A DNA stretch of 64,000 bases from Streptomyces omiyaensis (GTDB taxonomy: Bacteria; Actinomycetota; Actinomycetes; Streptomycetales; Streptomycetaceae), in assembly GCF_014650895.1 (NCBI RefSeq), contig NZ_BMVV01000001.1:458222-522221 (forward strand), written 5' to 3'. The position numbers and the translations under genes were made by a program. The notes under the pieces were generated by a model. That model was not told the origin of the DNA and did not search any database. It saw only the letters and a program-made list of their open reading frames with translations. This document shows positions 38,629 to 52,463 of this stretch, in pieces. Position 1 is the first letter of the stretch. Every line of letters starts with the position of its first letter.

Positions 38629-40479
38629 ATGACGAGCAACGCGGCAACGGTGGACTTCACGTTCTCCGACACCATCGCGGGCCGGATCACCGGCTTCGAC
38701 CGGGAGGCCCGGGTCCTCACCCTCGCCACCGCCGACGGCCGGAGCTTCGACGTCGCCCTGGACGGCGGCCCCAGCGCGGAGCTGCTGCACAACCTGGGCG
38801 AGCCCTACCAGGACGCCTCCGGCCACATCGACGCGCTGGCCGAGGAGGGCCGCTTCGTCCTCGCGTACGGCGTCTTCTACCCGCGCCCCGGCGGCGGGCT
38901 GCGCTTCGAGGCCAAGCGGCTGGTCTTCGTGGGCCGGCAGGCCGACGACTACCGCTTCGAGGAGGGCGGCTGGTGGATCCGGCAGATCGAGGAGATCGCC
39001 GCCTTCTACCGCAAGGCCCAGTTCGGCGACGGGCCGGTCGACTTCGCCGAGTACCGGACCGAGATCCGGCTCAGCGGCGAGAAGACCGCCGGCCACGTCC
39101 AGGAGACCGACACCATCTCCCGGCTGGTCTACGGCATGGCCTCGGCCTTCCTGCTCACCGGCGAGGACGAGTACCTGGAGATCGCCGAGCGCGGCACCGA
39201 GTACCTCCGCGAGCACATGCGCTTCGTCGACGGCGACGAGAACGTCGTCTACTGGTACCACGGCCTCAAGGTCGACGGGGACGTCGAGTCGAAGCTCTTC
39301 ACCTCGGAGTTCTCCGACGACTACGACGCGCTGCCGGCCTACGAGCAGATCTACGCCCTGGCCGGTCCCGTGCAGACCTACCGGATCACCGGGGACCCGC
39401 GGATCAAGGCCGACGCGGACGCCACCCTGCGGCTCTTCGACCGCTTCTACCTGGACCCGGAGCACGGCGGCTACTTCTCGCACATCGACCCGATCCTGCT
39501 CAGCCCGGACCACGAGTCCCTCGGCCCCAACCGGGCGCGCAAGAACTGGAACTCGGTCGGCGACCACGCCCCGGCGTACCTGATCAACCTGTACCTGGCG
39601 ACCGGCGAGAAGAGCTACGCCGACATGCTGGAGTACACCTTCGACACCATCGTCGAGCGCTTCCCCGACACCGCGCACAGCCCCTTCGTGCAGGAGCGGT
39701 TCCACCGGGACTGGTCGCACGACACCACGCACGGCTGGCAGCAGAACCGCGCCGTCGTCGGCCACAACCTCAAGATCGCCTGGAACCTGATGCGGATGCA
39801 GGCGCTCCGCCCCAAGGACGCCTACCTCGACACCGCCGTCTCCATCGCCGAGACCATGCCCGAGGCCGGCGCCGACCGGCAGCGCGGCGGCTGGTACGAC
39901 GTCGTCGAGCGGGTCAAGGCCGACGGGGAGGACCGCTTCCGCTTCACCTGGCACGACCGCAAGGCGTGGTGGCAGCAGGAGCAGGCCATCCTCGCGTACC
40001 TCATCCTGCACGGCCACACCCGCCGCGAGGACTTCCGCACCGAGGCCCGGGACGCCCAGTCCTTCTACAACGCCTTCTTCCTCGACCACGACGAGGGCGC
40101 CGTCTACTTCAACGTCCTCGCCAGCGGCCTGCCGTACCTCCTGGGCGTCGAGCGCCACAAGGGCAGCCACTCGATGTCGATGTACCACTCGGCCGAGCTC
40201 TGCTACCTGGCCGCCGTCTACAACAACCTGCTGATCAACGGCAAGGCGATGGACTTCTGGTTCAAGCCCGACCCGGCCCTGGTCGACGACGGCCTCCTGC
40301 GCGTCGCCCCCGACCTGCTGCCCCCGGGCTCCGTCCGCATCGAGTCCGTCGAGATCGAGGGCGAGCCGCACACCGACTTCGACGCCGACGCCCTCGCCGT
40401 CCGGCTCCCCGAGACCTCGGGCCGCGTCAAGGTCAAGGTCCGCCTCGCGCCCGCGCCCCGGCCGGAGGTGACCGGATGA
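38629..40479 (+). CDS. AGE-family epimerase/isomerase with extra N-terminal beta domain
   Basis: 616 residues. Residues 1-95 are a beta-rich module not found in ordinary N-acylglucosamine 2-epimerases. Residues 100-520 follow the (alpha/alpha)6 AGE barrel with EFSDDYDALPAYEQ, GWQQNRAVVGHNLK and the signature RKAWWQQEQAILAYL; its His residues are candidates for acid/base catalysis. A C-terminal tail of about 90 residues is also extra. Members act on GlcNAc, cellobiose, mannose or sulfoquinovose; the substrate here is unknown. The start could be the in-frame GTG at 38620. It overlaps the STAS gene as ATGA. Confidence 0.83.
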   Translation: MTSNAATVDFTFSDTIAGRITGFDREARVLTLATADGRSFDVALDGGPSAELLHNLGEPYQDASGHIDALAEEGRFVLAYGVFYPRPGGGLRFEAKRLVFVGRQADDYRFEEGGWWIRQIEEIAAFYRKAQFGDGPVDFAEYRTEIRLSGEKTAGHVQETDTISRLVYGMASAFLLTGEDEYLEIAERGTEYLREHMRFVDGDENVVYWYHGLKVDGDVESKLFTSEFSDDYDALPAYEQIYALAGPVQTYRITGDPRIKADADATLRLFDRFYLDPEHGGYFSHIDPILLSPDHESLGPNRARKNWNSVGDHAPAYLINLYLATGEKSYADMLEYTFDTIVERFPDTAHSPFVQERFHRDWSHDTTHGWQQNRAVVGHNLKIAWNLMRMQALRPKDAYLDTAVSIAETMPEAGADRQRGGWYDVVERVKADGEDRFRFTWHDRKAWWQQEQAILAYLILHGHTRREDFRTEARDAQSFYNAFFLDHDEGAVYFNVLASGLPYLLGVERHKGSHSMSMYHSAELCYLAAVYNNLLINGKAMDFWFKPDPALVDDGLLRVAPDLLPPGSVRIESVEIEGEPHTDFDADALAVRLPETSGRVKVKVRLAPAPRPEVTG

Positions 40480-40813
40480 CCGTCAGGATCACCGCCCGCG
40501 CCGAGGGCGCCGCGACCGTCGTCGCGCTCCAGGGCGAGATCAACTCCACCACCTCCGGGGGCCTCCAGGCCCAGCTCCTGCCGCACGTCGGCGAGGGCTG
40601 CAAGGTCCTCATCGACCTGACCGCCGTCTCCTACGTCTCCAGCGCCGGCCTGCGCACCCTGCTGATCGTGCACCGGCGCGCCCAGCAGGTCGCCGCCCGG
40701 GTCACCCTGGTCGGGCTCTCCGAGGAGGTCCACTTCGTGATGTCCGCGACCGGCTTCCTCGACTTCTTCGACATCGAAGAGGACCTCGACTCCGCACTGG
40801 AACGCGCGGGCCG

Positions 40814-40817
<4 letters not shown>
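40476..40817 (+). CDS. STAS-domain anti-sigma factor antagonist (first copy)
   Basis: 113 residues, RsbV/SpoIIAA-like. The phosphorylatable serine lies in VSYVSSAGLR (about residue 56-57). It should bind the RsbW-like kinase encoded nearby when unphosphorylated. It overlaps both neighbours by ATGA junctions, so it is translated together with the AGE epimerase and GlgX. Confidence 0.9.
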
Positions 40818-42958
<2,141 letters not shown>

Positions 42959-43000
42959 CCCACCCGCCGCACCGACCGTCCCACGAGAGGAAGCCCCACC

Positions 43001-43312
43001 GTGTCCTTCGACGCCACCCTCAACCTGACCGGCGAGGTCGCCACCATCGAGCTCAAGGGCGAGCTCGACGCCTCCACGGCCCCCCGCTTCCACGACCTCA
43101 TCGAGGACGCCGCCGGAGCCGGCGCGCTCCGCCTCGACATCCACGTCAGCAGGCTCTCGTACCTCTCCAGCGCCGGCCTGCGCTCCCTGGTCTTCGCCCG
43201 CCAGAAGATGGGCGACGAGGTGCGCATCAGCGTCGTCGGCGCCACCGAACCCGTGAGCCGGACCATCCGCCTCGCCGGCTTCGACCACAGCATCGACCTG
43301 ATCGACGCCTGA
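43001..43312 (+). CDS. STAS-domain anti-sigma factor antagonist (second copy)
   Basis: 103 residues with the phosphoacceptor motif SYLSSAGLRS. It differs from the first STAS protein and is followed after ten bases by the RsbW-like kinase, so it is the more likely direct partner. GTG start with GAGAGGAAG upstream. Confidence 0.9.
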   Translation: MSFDATLNLTGEVATIELKGELDASTAPRFHDLIEDAAGAGALRLDIHVSRLSYLSSAGLRSLVFARQKMGDEVRISVVGATEPVSRTIRLAGFDHSIDLIDA

Positions 43313-43322
43313 GGAGGCGGCC

Positions 43323-43829
43323 ATGGCGATCGACTTCAGCACCGCACCCGCGGGGCCCGTCGCACCCTGCGCACCGGGCCCCGGCGACCCCGCGGAGCCG
43401 GCCGGCCCGGTCCCCGCCGCCATCGGCGTCCCGGCCGAGCTGGGGGAGCTGGACCGGATCGCCCGGTTCACCCTCGACCTCGGGCGCCGGGCCGGGCTGC
43501 CGCCCGCCGAGCTGTACCGGCTCCGCCTCGCCGCCGACGAACTCGCCACCAACATCGTGATGCACGGCTACCGCGGAACACCCGGCTGCATCCTCGTCGA
43601 CGGCGGCATCGAACCCGGCCGGGTCTGGATCCGCTTCACCGACGACGCCCCGGCCTTCGACCCGCGACAGGGCCTGCGCGCCCCCGAGCTCGACGTCCCC
43701 CTCGCCGACCGCAAGGTCGGCGGACTCGGCGTCTTCCTCGCCCTGACGGCCGTCGACACCTTCGACTACGCGCTGGTGGCGGGCCGCAACGTCTGCACCC
43801 TGGCCATCGCCCGGCACGACAACGGATAG
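43323..43829 (+). CDS. RsbW-like ATP-binding protein (serine kinase / anti-sigma type)
   Basis: 168 residues: a Pro/Ala-rich N-terminal 35 residues, then a HATPase_c_2 domain with the N-box LAADELATNIVMHGY, the G1 motif DDAPAFDP and the G2 motif VGGLGVFL. It probably phosphorylates the STAS proteins and releases or binds a sigma factor or other target depending on their state. No cognate sigma gene is next to it. Confidence 0.9.
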   Translation: MAIDFSTAPAGPVAPCAPGPGDPAEPAGPVPAAIGVPAELGELDRIARFTLDLGRRAGLPPAELYRLRLAADELATNIVMHGYRGTPGCILVDGGIEPGRVWIRFTDDAPAFDPRQGLRAPELDVPLADRKVGGLGVFLALTAVDTFDYALVAGRNVCTLAIARHDNG

Positions 43830-43839
43830 ACGAGACGAC

Positions 43840-45144
43840 ATGTCACAGACGCAGACGGAGACCCGGGCCGACACCCCGCCGGAGCCCCGGCAGACCCGGA
43901 CCAAGGTGCTCCTGCTCGACGAACACCACCGCGTGCCGCCCGAGCTGATGAAGGCGCTGAACGGCCTGGACGCCGACGTCCGCGTCCGCACCCCGGCGGA
44001 ACTCCTCGCCGCGGCGGCCGGCGCCTCCGGCGAGACCGAGGTCGTCCTCGCCTCCGCCCGGCTCTCGCCGAGCACCGTCAAGGCCGTCACCCGGCGGCTC
44101 GTCGAAGAGGGCCAGAACCCCACCGTGGTGGCCTTCGCCGAACATGAACTCCACCTGCTCGGCGGCCACATACGGGCCGGATCCGACTACCTGGTGCCGC
44201 CCTTCTACCCCGAACTGGTCCGTGCCCGGCTGCGCAACTGCCACGAGCGGGCCGCCTTCAGCCGCACCCTGGAGGACGTCACCGCTCACGCCGAACTCCT
44301 CAGCTACGAGCGCGAACTGGAGATCGGCCGGGAGATCCAGGGCGGCTTCCTCCCCGACACCCTGCCGCAGTTCGACGGCTGGGAGATCGACGTCCGCTTC
44401 CGCCCCGCCCGCACCGTCGCCGGCGACTTCTACGACGTCTTCGAGCTGGTCAACCGCCGCCGCCTCGCCCTCGTCGTCGCCGACGTCTGCGACAAGGGCG
44501 TCGGCGCCGCCCTCTTCATGGCCCTCATCCGCAGCCTGCTCCGGCACACCGCCGAACAGAGCGGCCTGCAGAACCTCATCGCCGCCGACCTGCTCGGCGA
44601 GGCGAGCGTCTGGGAGGAGCACAGCCGGGCCATCCCCGTCGTCGGCGCCACCCCGCTGCTCAACGCGGTCGTCGGCACCAACAACTACCTCACCCGCAAC
44701 CACATCCGGCAGGGCTACTTCGCCACCATGTTCTTCGGCGTGCTCGACCCGGTGACCGGCAACCTCGTCTACATCAACGGCGGCCACAACCCGCCCGTCC
44801 TGGTCGGCTCCGACGGCTCCGACCCCGTCTTCCTGGAGCCCACCGGACCCGCCGTCGGCGTCATGCCCGACGTGACCTTCTCCCTCGGCTACGCCCAGAT
44901 CAGCCCCGGGGACACCCTCTTCATCTACACCGACGGCGTCACCGAGGCCCGCGCCGAGTCCGGCGGCTTCTTCGGCGAGGAGGCCATGGTCGAACAGCTC
45001 ACCGCCGCGGCCGGCCGCGGCGAGGAACTGCTCGACCACATGGACGGCGTCCTCGACGAGTTCGTCGGCGCCGCCGAGCAGTCCGACGACATCACGATGA
45101 TGACCGTCCACTGGCGCGCGCCCGAGCCGGACCCCGCCACCTGA
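43840..45144 (+). CDS. Pseudo-receiver / SpoIIE-type PP2C phosphatase
   Basis: 434 residues. Residues 20-140 have a CheY-like fold, but the phosphoacceptor position after the third strand reads VVLASARLS, so the usual Asp is missing. A short helical linker follows (ELEIGREIQGGFLP), then the SpoIIE domain with metal residues in AGDFYD, VADVCDKGVGAALFMA, TDGVTEA and SDDITM. It should dephosphorylate the STAS proteins, closing the switch. The activating signal is unlikely to be phosphorylation of the receiver. Confidence 0.9.
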   Translation: MSQTQTETRADTPPEPRQTRTKVLLLDEHHRVPPELMKALNGLDADVRVRTPAELLAAAAGASGETEVVLASARLSPSTVKAVTRRLVEEGQNPTVVAFAEHELHLLGGHIRAGSDYLVPPFYPELVRARLRNCHERAAFSRTLEDVTAHAELLSYERELEIGREIQGGFLPDTLPQFDGWEIDVRFRPARTVAGDFYDVFELVNRRRLALVVADVCDKGVGAALFMALIRSLLRHTAEQSGLQNLIAADLLGEASVWEEHSRAIPVVGATPLLNAVVGTNNYLTRNHIRQGYFATMFFGVLDPVTGNLVYINGGHNPPVLVGSDGSDPVFLEPTGPAVGVMPDVTFSLGYAQISPGDTLFIYTDGVTEARAESGGFFGEEAMVEQLTAAAGRGEELLDHMDGVLDEFVGAAEQSDDITMMTVHWRAPEPDPAT

Positions 45145-45159
45145 GGAGACCTGGAGACC

Positions 45160-45927
45160 ATGTCGCAGATCATCACCGTGCACTCGTACCGAGGCGGCAC
45201 GGGGAAGTCCAGCACCGCGGCCAACCTCGCGCTGCTCCTCGCCTCGGCGGGCCGCCGGGTCGCGCTGGTGGACACGGACATCCAGACGCCCGCCCTGGAC
45301 GTGATGTTCGGCGACGTGGTCGGTTCGGTGCGCCGCTCGCTCAGCGACTACCTGATCGGCGGCTGCGAGATCGAGGACGCCGCCTACCCGGCCGAGGTCG
45401 AGGCCGGCCACGACGGCTTCTTCCTCGTCCCGGCCCGCAGCCGCGCCGCCGGCGCCGGCGAGATCATGGGCCGGGGCTACGACGTCGGACTGCTCCGCGA
45501 GGGCTTCGACCGGCTCATCGACTCCCTCGCCCTCGACGTCCTCATCCTCGACACCCACGCCGGCTTCAACAACGAGACGGTCACCGCGATGGCCAGCTCC
45601 GACGCGCTCGTCGTCGTCACCCGGGCCGACCGCCTCGACCTCGCGGGAGCCCGCGAGACCATGTCCCTCACCGGCAGGCTCGGCTGCGGACGCCTGAGCG
45701 TCGCCGTGAACATGGTGCCGGACGGGATGGACCGGGAGCGGCTGAGCTCCGTCGTCGAGGGCGCTTACGGCACCGGGATCACCGCGATCCTCCCGTACGC
45801 CCCCGAGATGGCCACGCTCGCCGGCGAGCGCCCCTTCAGCACGGCCTACCCGCACCACGCCCTGGTCACGGGATACCGCCGGATCATCTCCGACGTCCGC
45901 AACGGCACGACCGGGTTCCGCCGCTGA
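45160..45927 (+). CDS. MinD/ParA-type ATPase
   Basis: 255 residues with the deviant Walker A RGGTGKSS (K16), switch I region LVDTDIQTPALD and Walker B LILDTHAGF. There is no partner ParB, MinC or MinE. Similar orphan MinD proteins help position enzymes or pili. It lies between the partner switch and glgE with spacings under 70 bases, so it belongs to the operon. A role in placing glucan or the switch proteins in the cell is speculation. Confidence 0.86.
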   Translation: MSQIITVHSYRGGTGKSSTAANLALLLASAGRRVALVDTDIQTPALDVMFGDVVGSVRRSLSDYLIGGCEIEDAAYPAEVEAGHDGFFLVPARSRAAGAGEIMGRGYDVGLLREGFDRLIDSLALDVLILDTHAGFNNETVTAMASSDALVVVTRADRLDLAGARETMSLTGRLGCGRLSVAVNMVPDGMDRERLSSVVEGAYGTGITAILPYAPEMATLAGERPFSTAYPHHALVTGYRRIISDVRNGTTGFRR

Positions 45928-45989
45928 CCGGCGACCGAGACCGCCCCACCCTTCCCAGCGACCGCACCTCGGTGCGAGGAGGCACCCAC

Positions 45990-48025
<2,036 letters not shown>

Positions 48026-48029
<4 letters not shown>

Positions 48030-50281
48030 CCACGGCCCCGCCCGTCCGCCGCCCCGCCCCGGCGCCCGCCGCCCCGGACCGCGCCGCGGCGGACCGCGCC
48101 GCGCCGGACCCCGCCGAGCTCCGGCGCCTCCTCGCCGGCACCGCGCGCGACCCGCACGCCCTGCTCGGGCCGCACCCGGGAGCCGGCGGCGGCACCGTCC
48201 TGCGGGTGCTGCGCCCGCTCGCCGACGGCGTCCGCGCGGTCACCCCCTCGGGCGCCCCGCTCGCCGAGCTGAGCCCGGCGGGCGGCGGCCTCTTCACCGG
48301 CCCCCTCCCCGGCCCCGGGGGAGCGGCCGGCGCGAGCGGCACCGGCGCCGTGCCGGAGTACCGCCTGCTCGTCCGCTACGGCGACGAGGAGGTCCTCCTC
48401 GACGACCCGTACCGCTTCCCGCCCGTCCCCGGCGAGCTCGACCTCCACCTCATCGCCGAGGGCCGGCACGAGCGCCTGTGGACCGTGCTCGGCGCCACCG
48501 TGCGCCGCCACCGCTCCGTCGCCGGAACCTCCTTCGCGGTCTGGGCGCCGCACGCCCGCGCCGTCCGGCTGGTCGGCGACCTCAACCACTGGAACGGCGC
48601 CGGCCACCCGCTGCGCGCGCTCGGCACCACCGGCGTCTGGGAGCTGTTCGTGCCCGGCGTCGGCGCCGGCTGCCGCTACAAGTACGAGATCCTCCGGCCC
48701 GACGGCACCTGGGCCCAGCAGGCCGACCCCCTCGCCACCGCCGCCGAGTCCGCCCCCGGCACCGCCTCCGTCGTGCACGCCTCCGCCCACCGGTGGCGGG
48801 ACGCCGACTGGATGGCCGCCCGCGCCCGGCGCGGCGCGGAACCCGAACCGATGAGCGTCTACGAGGTCCACCTCGGCTCCTGGCGCCCCGGCCTCGGCTA
48901 CCGCGAGATCGCCGGTGAACTCCCCGCCTACGCCAAGGCGATGGGCTTCACCCACGTCGAGTTCATGCCGGTCGCCGAACACCCCTTCGGCGGCTCCTGG
49001 GGCTACCAGGTGACCTCCTACTACGCGCCGGCGGCCTCGCTCGGCGGCCCCGACGACTTCCGGTACCTCGTCGACGCCCTGCACGCGGCCGGCATCGGCG
49101 TCATCCTCGACTGGGTCCCCGCCCACTTCCCCCGCGACTCCTGGGCCCTCGCCCGCTTCGACGGCGCCCCGCTCTACGAGCACCCCGACCCGCGCCGCGG
49201 CGAGCACCCCGACTGGGGGACCCTCGTCTTCGACTACGGGCGCCCCGAGGTCCGCAACTTCCTCGTCGCCAACGCCGTCTACTGGTGCGAGGAGTTCCAC
49301 GTCGACGGACTCCGCGTCGACGCCGTCTCCTCCATGCTCTACCTCGACTACTCGCGCCGCGACGGGGAGTGGCTGCCCAACGCCCACGGCGGACGCGAGC
49401 ACCTGGAGGCCGTCGAGTTCCTCCAGGAGACCAACGCCACCGTGCGGCGCCGCTGCCCCGGCGTCGTCACGATCGCCGAGGAGTCCACCGCCTGGGAGGG
49501 CGTCACCCGGCCCACCGACACCGGCGGCCTCGGCTTCGACCTCAAGTGGAACATGGGCTGGATGCACGACTCGCTGTCGTACATGACGAAGGACCCGGTC
49601 CACCGCCGCCACCACCACCGGGCCCTGACCTTCCCCTCCGTCTACGCCCACGCCGAGCACCACATGCTCGCCATCAGCCACGACGAGGTCGTGCACGGCA
49701 AGGGCTCGCTGTTCGCCAAGATGCCCGGCGACCCCTGGCGCCGCTTCGCCGACCTGCGCGGCTACCTCGCCCTCATGTGGTCCTTCCCCGGCAAGCAACT
49801 CCTCTTCATGGGACAGGAGTTCGCCCAGGACACCGAGTGGTCGCACGAGCGCGGACCGGACTGGCGGCTGCTCGGCCGAGCCCCCCACGCCGGGGTCCGC
49901 GACCTGGTCCGCGACCTCAACCGGATCTCCCGCGACACCCCCGCCCTCTGGCGCGGCGACGCCGACCCGGAGGGCTTCCGCTGGATCGACGCCGACGCCG
50001 CCGAGGACAACGTCCTCTCCTTCACCCGCCACGACGCCGACGGCACCCCGCTCGTCTGCGTTCACAACTTCCGGCCCGAGCCCCGCCCCGGATACCGGGT
50101 CGGCCTGCCCGCGCCGGGCCGCTGGACCGAGGTGCTCAACACCGACGCCGCCGCCTACGGAGGCAGCGGCACCGGCAACCCGCACCCGGTCGAGGCCCAG
50201 GCCGTGCCCTGGCAGGGCCTCGGCCACAGCGCGGAACTCGTCCTGCCACCGCTCGGGGCCGTCTGGCTCCGCCGCGCCTGA
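48026..50281 (+). CDS. glgB: 1,4-alpha-glucan branching enzyme
   Basis: Makes alpha-1,6 branches. 751 residues: a disordered Pro/Ala N-terminus, an N-terminal beta domain and a CBM48 (GTSFAVWAPHARAVRLVGDLNHW), then the GH13 subfamily 9 barrel with D432 (GLRVDAV), E485 (IAEEST) and D553 (ISHDEVVHGKGS). It starts inside the glgE stop codon. The direct glgE-glgB junction lacks treS and mak, which lie between them in the usual Streptomyces order. Confidence 0.94.
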
Positions 50282-50315
50282 CCGCACCACCGAACCCCAG
50301 GAGAAGGGGGGCACC

Positions 50316-50801
50316 GTGCCCGCTCCGCGATTGAGGACCACCCCGCTGCCCGGCGTCGGCGTGCAGTACGAGCTCACCACCCGCCGCCACGACACCCTGT
50401 CGGTCATCGCCCACCGCGACGGCACCCGCACGCTCAACGTCCACCACGACGACGACCCCGACTCCGCCGGCCTCTCGATGAAGCTCACGCCCAGCGAGGC
50501 GATGGCGCTCACCGACGCCCTCGTCCCCGACCACAACAGCCCCAACCTGCTGCACACCAGCGACTTCGGGCTGATCGCCGAGCGCGTCACCATCGTCGGC
50601 ACCTCCTACTGGAACGGCCGCACCCTCGGCGACACCCGGATGCGGACCCGCACCGGCGCCTCGATCGTCGCCGTCATGCGCCGCTCGCACGCCGTCCCCT
50701 CGCCCGGCCCCGACTTCCGGCTGCGCGGCGGCGACACGATCATCGTGATCGGCACCCGGGAGGGCGTCGACGGCGCCCACGACATCCTCGATCGGGCGTG
50801 A
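50316..50801 (+). CDS. KhtT-like regulatory subunit with RCK_C/TrkA-C domain
   Basis: 161 residues: an N-terminal ~70-residue beta-rich domain (LPGVGVQYEL) and a C-terminal RCK_C/TrkA-C domain (about 85-161). Related to KhtT, the cytosolic subunit of the Bacillus KhtU antiporter, which in Bacillus responds to cyclic di-AMP. The antiporter gene follows after four bases. Confidence 0.88.
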   Translation: MPAPRLRTTPLPGVGVQYELTTRRHDTLSVIAHRDGTRTLNVHHDDDPDSAGLSMKLTPSEAMALTDALVPDHNSPNLLHTSDFGLIAERVTIVGTSYWNGRTLGDTRMRTRTGASIVAVMRRSHAVPSPGPDFRLRGGDTIIVIGTREGVDGAHDILDRA

Positions 50802-50805
50802 TCCC

Positions 50806-52044
50806 GTGCACTCCGCCGTCTTCCTCATCGAGTTCGGGGCCGTGGTCCTCGCCCTCGGCCTCCTCGGGCGCTTCGCCGTCCGCATGAAGTTCTCCCCGAT
50901 CCCGCTCTACCTGCTCGCCGGCCTGGCCTTCGGCGCCGGCGGCGTCGTCCCGCTCGGCGGCAGCGAGGAGTTCATCGAGGTCGGCGCGGAGATCGGCGTC
51001 GTCCTGCTGCTGCTCATGCTCGGCCTGGAGTACACCGCCGGCGACCTCGTCGGCCACCTGCGCACCCACGCCCCGGCCGGCGTCGTCGACTTCCTGCTCA
51101 ACGCCATCCCCGGCGCCCTGGCCGCCCTGCTGCTCGGCTGGGGCCCGGTGGCCGCCGTCGTCCTCGCCGGCGTCACCTGGGTCTCCTCCTCCGGCGTCAT
51201 CGCCAAGGTCCTCGGCGACCTCGGCCGGCTCGGCAACCGCGAGACCCCCGCCATCCTCAGCGTCCTCGTCCTGGAGGACCTGGCGATGGCCGTCTACCTG
51301 CCCATCCTCACCGCGATCCTGGCGGGCGCGGGCTGGGCCGCCGGCGGGCTCACCCTCGCCATCGCGCTGGCCGCCGTCGGCACCGTCCTCCTCGTCGCCG
51401 TCCGCTACGGGCGGGTCATCTCCCGCTTCATCTCCAGCGACGACCCCGAGAAGCTGCTCCTGGTGGTCCTCGGCCTCACCCTGCTCGTCGCCGGCTTCGC
51501 CCAGCAGCTCCAGGTCTCCGCGGCCGTCGGCGCCTTCCTCGTCGGCATCGCGCTCTCCGGCGAGGTCGCCGAGAACACCCACCACCTGCTGATGCCGCTG
51601 CGCGACCTCTTCGCCGCCGTCTTCTTCGTCTTCTTCGGCCTCAGCACCGACCCCACCACCATCCCGCCGGTCCTGCTGCCCGCCCTCGGCCTGGTGGTCG
51701 TCACCACCTTCACCAAGATCGCCACCGGCTACTGGGCGGCCCGCCGCGCCGGCATCGGGGTGCGCGGCCGCTGGCGCGCGGGCGGCGCCCTGGTGGCCCG
51801 CGGCGAGTTCTCCATCGTCATCGCCGGCCTCGCGGTCTCCTCCGGCGTCGAACCCGCCCTCGGCCCGCTGGCCACCGCCTACGTCCTGCTCCTCGTCATC
51901 CTCGGCCCGCTGACGGCCCGCTTCACCGAGCCGCTGGCCCGGCGGCTGACCGGCGGCCCCGAGGAGCCGCCGAAGCCCCGGCGGCGCCCCGCCGAGGAGC
52001 CCGATCCCGAACTCCCGCACGAGAAAGGCGAACTCTACGCATGA
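50806..52044 (+). CDS. KhtU-like K+/H+ antiporter (CPA2 family)
   Basis: 412 residues with about 12 membrane spans, ending in a short charged tail (KPRRRPAEEPDPE). The CPA2 pattern is seen in LLLLMLGLEYTAGDL and VFFVFFGLSTD. It probably exports K+ in exchange for protons under alkaline or osmotic stress. GTG start; it overlaps the next gene as ATGA. Its presence in a glucan operon suggests a link between osmotic state and carbon storage. Confidence 0.9.
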   Translation: MHSAVFLIEFGAVVLALGLLGRFAVRMKFSPIPLYLLAGLAFGAGGVVPLGGSEEFIEVGAEIGVVLLLLMLGLEYTAGDLVGHLRTHAPAGVVDFLLNAIPGALAALLLGWGPVAAVVLAGVTWVSSSGVIAKVLGDLGRLGNRETPAILSVLVLEDLAMAVYLPILTAILAGAGWAAGGLTLAIALAAVGTVLLVAVRYGRVISRFISSDDPEKLLLVVLGLTLLVAGFAQQLQVSAAVGAFLVGIALSGEVAENTHHLLMPLRDLFAAVFFVFFGLSTDPTTIPPVLLPALGLVVVTTFTKIATGYWAARRAGIGVRGRWRAGGALVARGEFSIVIAGLAVSSGVEPALGPLATAYVLLLVILGPLTARFTEPLARRLTGGPEEPPKPRRRPAEEPDPELPHEKGELYA

Positions 52045-52463
52045 GCGAGCGACACTGGGACGACTACGTCCGCATCATCACCGGGGCCCGCACCATCGCG
52101 GTCGTCGGCGCCTCCGACGTCCCGGGCAAGCCGGCCCACGAGATCCCGGCCTACCTCCAGGCCAAGGGGTTCCGGATCATCCCGGTCAACCCGCACGGGG
52201 GCAGCATCCTCGGCGTGCCGGCCGTCCCCTCCCTCCGCGACGTCGAGGACCGGGTCGACGTCGTCAACGTCTTCCGGCCGGCGCCCGAGACGCCGGAGAT
52301 CGCCCGGCAGGCCGCCGCCATCGGGGCCGGCACCCTCTGGCTCCAGCTCGGCATCGTCTCCGACGAGGCCGCCCGGGTCGCCCGCGCCGCCGGCATGGGC
52401 GTCGTCATGAACCGCTGCCTCGGCGCCGTCCACGCGGAACTGGAGCTGGCCGGGGAATACTGA
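52041..52463 (+). CDS. CoA-binding domain protein (YccU type)
   Basis: 140 residues with a Rossmann-like CoA-binding fold (TIAVVGASDVPGKPAHEIP, then GFRIIPVNPHGGSILG) and the conserved LWLQLGIVSDEA and NRCLGAVHAE near the end. This single-domain family is widespread, and its function is not settled. It overlaps neighbours on both sides (ATGA and TGATG). Confidence 0.88.
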   Translation: MSERHWDDYVRIITGARTIAVVGASDVPGKPAHEIPAYLQAKGFRIIPVNPHGGSILGVPAVPSLRDVEDRVDVVNVFRPAPETPEIARQAAAIGAGTLWLQLGIVSDEAARVARAAGMGVVMNRCLGAVHAELELAGEY

